Positions 6,094 through 7,383 of a stretch of DNA of 7,383 nucleotides are shown here, piece by piece. Made by a program: the position numbers and the translations under genes. Origin of the DNA: Bacteroidota bacterium. Its GTDB lineage: Bacteria; Bacteroidota; Bacteroidia; NORP154. The notes below the pieces were generated by a model. It did no database searches, had not been told where the DNA came from, and saw nothing but the letters and a program-made list of their open reading frames with translations. The stretch spans positions 1 to 7,383 of the forward strand of contig NVRZ01000150.1 of the NCBI GenBank assembly GCA_002401055.1. The letters run 5' to 3'. Each line of letters begins with the position of its first letter. The first letter of the stretch is position 1.

Positions 6094-6900
6094 TTAAATC
6101 ACATCAGCAACGTTTTCTTCCTCAGCAACTTCCGCTTTTTCATTGCGTTGAATTAGCTCTCTTGCAAGGTTCAAATAGTTGATTGCCCCCTTGCTGCTAG
6201 CATCGTGCATGATTATAGTTTGTCCAAAACTTGGCGCTTCACCCAAGCGTGTATTTCTTTGAATGATGGTATTAAACACCATATGCTGGAAATGCGTTTT
6301 AACCTGCTCTACAATTTGATTGGAAAGTCGCAGCCTACTATCGTACATTGTAAGTAAGAATCCTTCAATTTCTAAATCTTGGTTTAGCCTTGACTGAATA
6401 ATTTTGATCGTATTCAATAATTTGCCAAGTCCTTCAAGAGCGAAATACTCGCATTGAACCGGCACAATTACAGAGTCGGCAGCAGTGAGTGAGTTGATAG
6501 TAACAAGTCCTAATGAAGGTGAGCAATCAATGATAATGTAGTCATACTCGTCGCGAACTTTGGCGAGTGTTTCCTTCATCATGTGCTCCCTGTTTGGCAG
6601 ATTGATCATTTCAATTTCAGCTCCTACCAAATCAATATGAGCAGGTATGATGTCCAAATTTGGAGTCTCGGATTTTAAGATTACATCCTTTGGCTCCAGA
6701 TTGTTAATGATACACTCATAGATGCTCGTTTTAATATTCTTCGGCTCAAATCCCAATCCAGAAGTTGAGTTGGCCTGAGGATCCGCGTCCACGAGTAAAG
6801 TCTTGTATTCCAATACAGCCAGACTGGCAGCTAAATTGATTGAAGTGGTTGTTTTACCAACTCCTCCTTTTTGATTCGCAATTGCTATTATTTTGCTCAT
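6094..6900 (-). CDS. parA: chromosome partitioning ATPase ParA (Soj-type)
   Basis: Deviant Walker-type ATPase that binds nucleoid DNA as an ATP dimer and drives origin segregation with ParB. The 268-residue product has the deviant Walker A motif KGGVGKTT at 11-18, including the signature Lys11. Switch motif DADPQANSTSGLG is at 38-50. Walker B is IIIDCSPSLG, with Asp125. It has no N-terminal helix-turn-helix extension, so it is the chromosomal short form and not a plasmid type Ia ParA. The C-terminal tail (from about 253) is rich in Glu. The start follows the hydrolase stop by 7 nt, which argues for co-transcription with that gene. The next gene downstream is the propeller, 40 nt away, rather than parB. 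Confidence 0.96.
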   Translation of the reverse strand: MSKIIAIANQKGGVGKTTTSINLAASLAVLEYKTLLVDADPQANSTSGLGFEPKNIKTSIYECIINNLEPKDVILKSETPNLDIIPAHIDLVGAEIEMINLPNREHMMKETLAKVRDEYDYIIIDCSPSLGLVTINSLTAADSVIVPVQCEYFALEGLGKLLNTIKIIQSRLNQDLEIEGFLLTMYDSRLRLSNQIVEQVKTHFQHMVFNTIIQRNTRLGEAPSFGQTIIMHDASSKGAINYLNLARELIQRNEKAEVAEEENVADVI

Positions 6901-6907
6901 TTGTTTT

Positions 6908-7383
6908 TTATAGATCTATTGATTCTCCAATATTAATAATGCTTAATTCTTTGCCCTTATCAGCAAATTCTTTCTTTGCACGCTCTTTGTCTATTTCGAT
7001 ATATCCGAATGTATCATAATGCATTGCCACAATGTTGTCACATTTAATAAAATCCGCAGCGATCACTGCATCACTTATTCCCATTGTGAAATTATCTCCA
7101 ATTGGCAGAAAGGCGAAATTCAAATTCTCATAATCTCCCAGGAGTTTCATGTCATAGGTCAGTGCTGTGTCTCCGGCATAGTAAAAACTAACACCTTCAG
7201 CATTAATCACAAATCCACCAGGGTTTCCACCGTAAGTTCCGTCTGGTAGCACGCTAGAATGAACGGCATTTACATATTTTACGGTACCAAAGTCAAAGGA
7301 CCATTCGCCTCCGTGATTCATAGGGTGCCCTTTCTCAACACCTTGTGCTCCAAACCACGTTACAATTTCAAAATTCGAAACAA
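6908..7383 (-). CDS. UPF0173-type metal-dependent hydrolase (beta-lactamase fold), 5' end missing
   Basis: C-terminal 157 residues of a metallo-beta-lactamase-fold hydrolase; the reading frame is open to the right window edge. An ATG at 7319-7321 is not the real start: the codons upstream of it stay in frame and encode VTWFGAQGVEKGHP, which joins onto the conserved MNHGG motif of the family. Other family marks are AVHSS, YGGNPGGFVI, the metal-site GDT in YYAGDTAL, LPIGDNFTMG and AMHYDTF near the C terminus. Full-length members have about 225 residues, so roughly 70 are off the window, including the first HxHxDH metal motif. Substrate is unknown for most of the family. The gene ends 7 nt before parA and is probably in the same transcript. 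Confidence 0.9.
   Translation of the reverse strand, partial: VSNFEIVTWFGAQGVEKGHPMNHGGEWSFDFGTVKYVNAVHSSVLPDGTYGGNPGGFVINAEGVSFYYAGDTALTYDMKLLGDYENLNFAFLPIGDNFTMGISDAVIAADFIKCDNIVAMHYDTFGYIEIDKERAKKEFADKGKELSIINIGESIDL

Noticed and set aside
7319..7321. ATG as start of the hydrolase gene
   Set aside because: The frame continues upstream to the window edge with family-like residues joined to the MNHGG motif, so the gene is truncated by the window.

Overview
The window reads as a chromosomal segment from a member of the Bacteroidota, most likely a Cytophagales-like lineage (lineage inferred from gene order and family style, not from a database search). The main clue is the series parA, parB, DUF5683-family protein, dapB, lepB on one strand, an arrangement typical of Bacteroidota. 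The LepB has a long insert between its catalytic boxes, which is also typical. Shine-Dalgarno sites are mostly weak or absent, as is common in this phylum.

Layout, left to right. Positions 1-42 hold the last codons of a probable + strand gene whose C terminus looks like the final strand of an outer-membrane beta-barrel. Positions 43-194 are noncoding and contain an imperfect palindromic element of about 105 bp between the converging genes. From 195 to the right edge everything lies on the minus strand and forms one tightly packed cluster. Read in the direction of transcription (right to left) it is: a UPF0173-type metal-dependent hydrolase (5' end outside the window), ParA, a secreted seven-repeat predicted beta-propeller, a beta-class DNA methyltransferase, ParB, a DUF5683 envelope protein with a TTG start, DapB and signal peptidase I LepB.

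How the genes relate. ParA and ParB are the ATPase and the CTP-dependent centromere-binding protein of the chromosome segregation system. DapB makes the tetrahydrodipicolinate used for lysine and diaminopimelate (peptidoglycan). LepB removes signal peptides at the inner membrane, and would serve both the DUF5683 protein and the propeller protein, which carry signal peptides. The cluster thus mixes chromosome partition with envelope synthesis.

The most unusual point is that parA and parB, normally adjacent in this context, are separated by about 2.3 kb holding the propeller and the orphan, phage-style methyltransferase. All gaps are short (7-96 nt) and no transposase, integrase or flanking duplication is visible. 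A parS-like half-site lies inside the propeller gene but is probably a coding coincidence. I see no tRNA, rRNA, CRISPR array or insertion sequence, and no clear new defence system.
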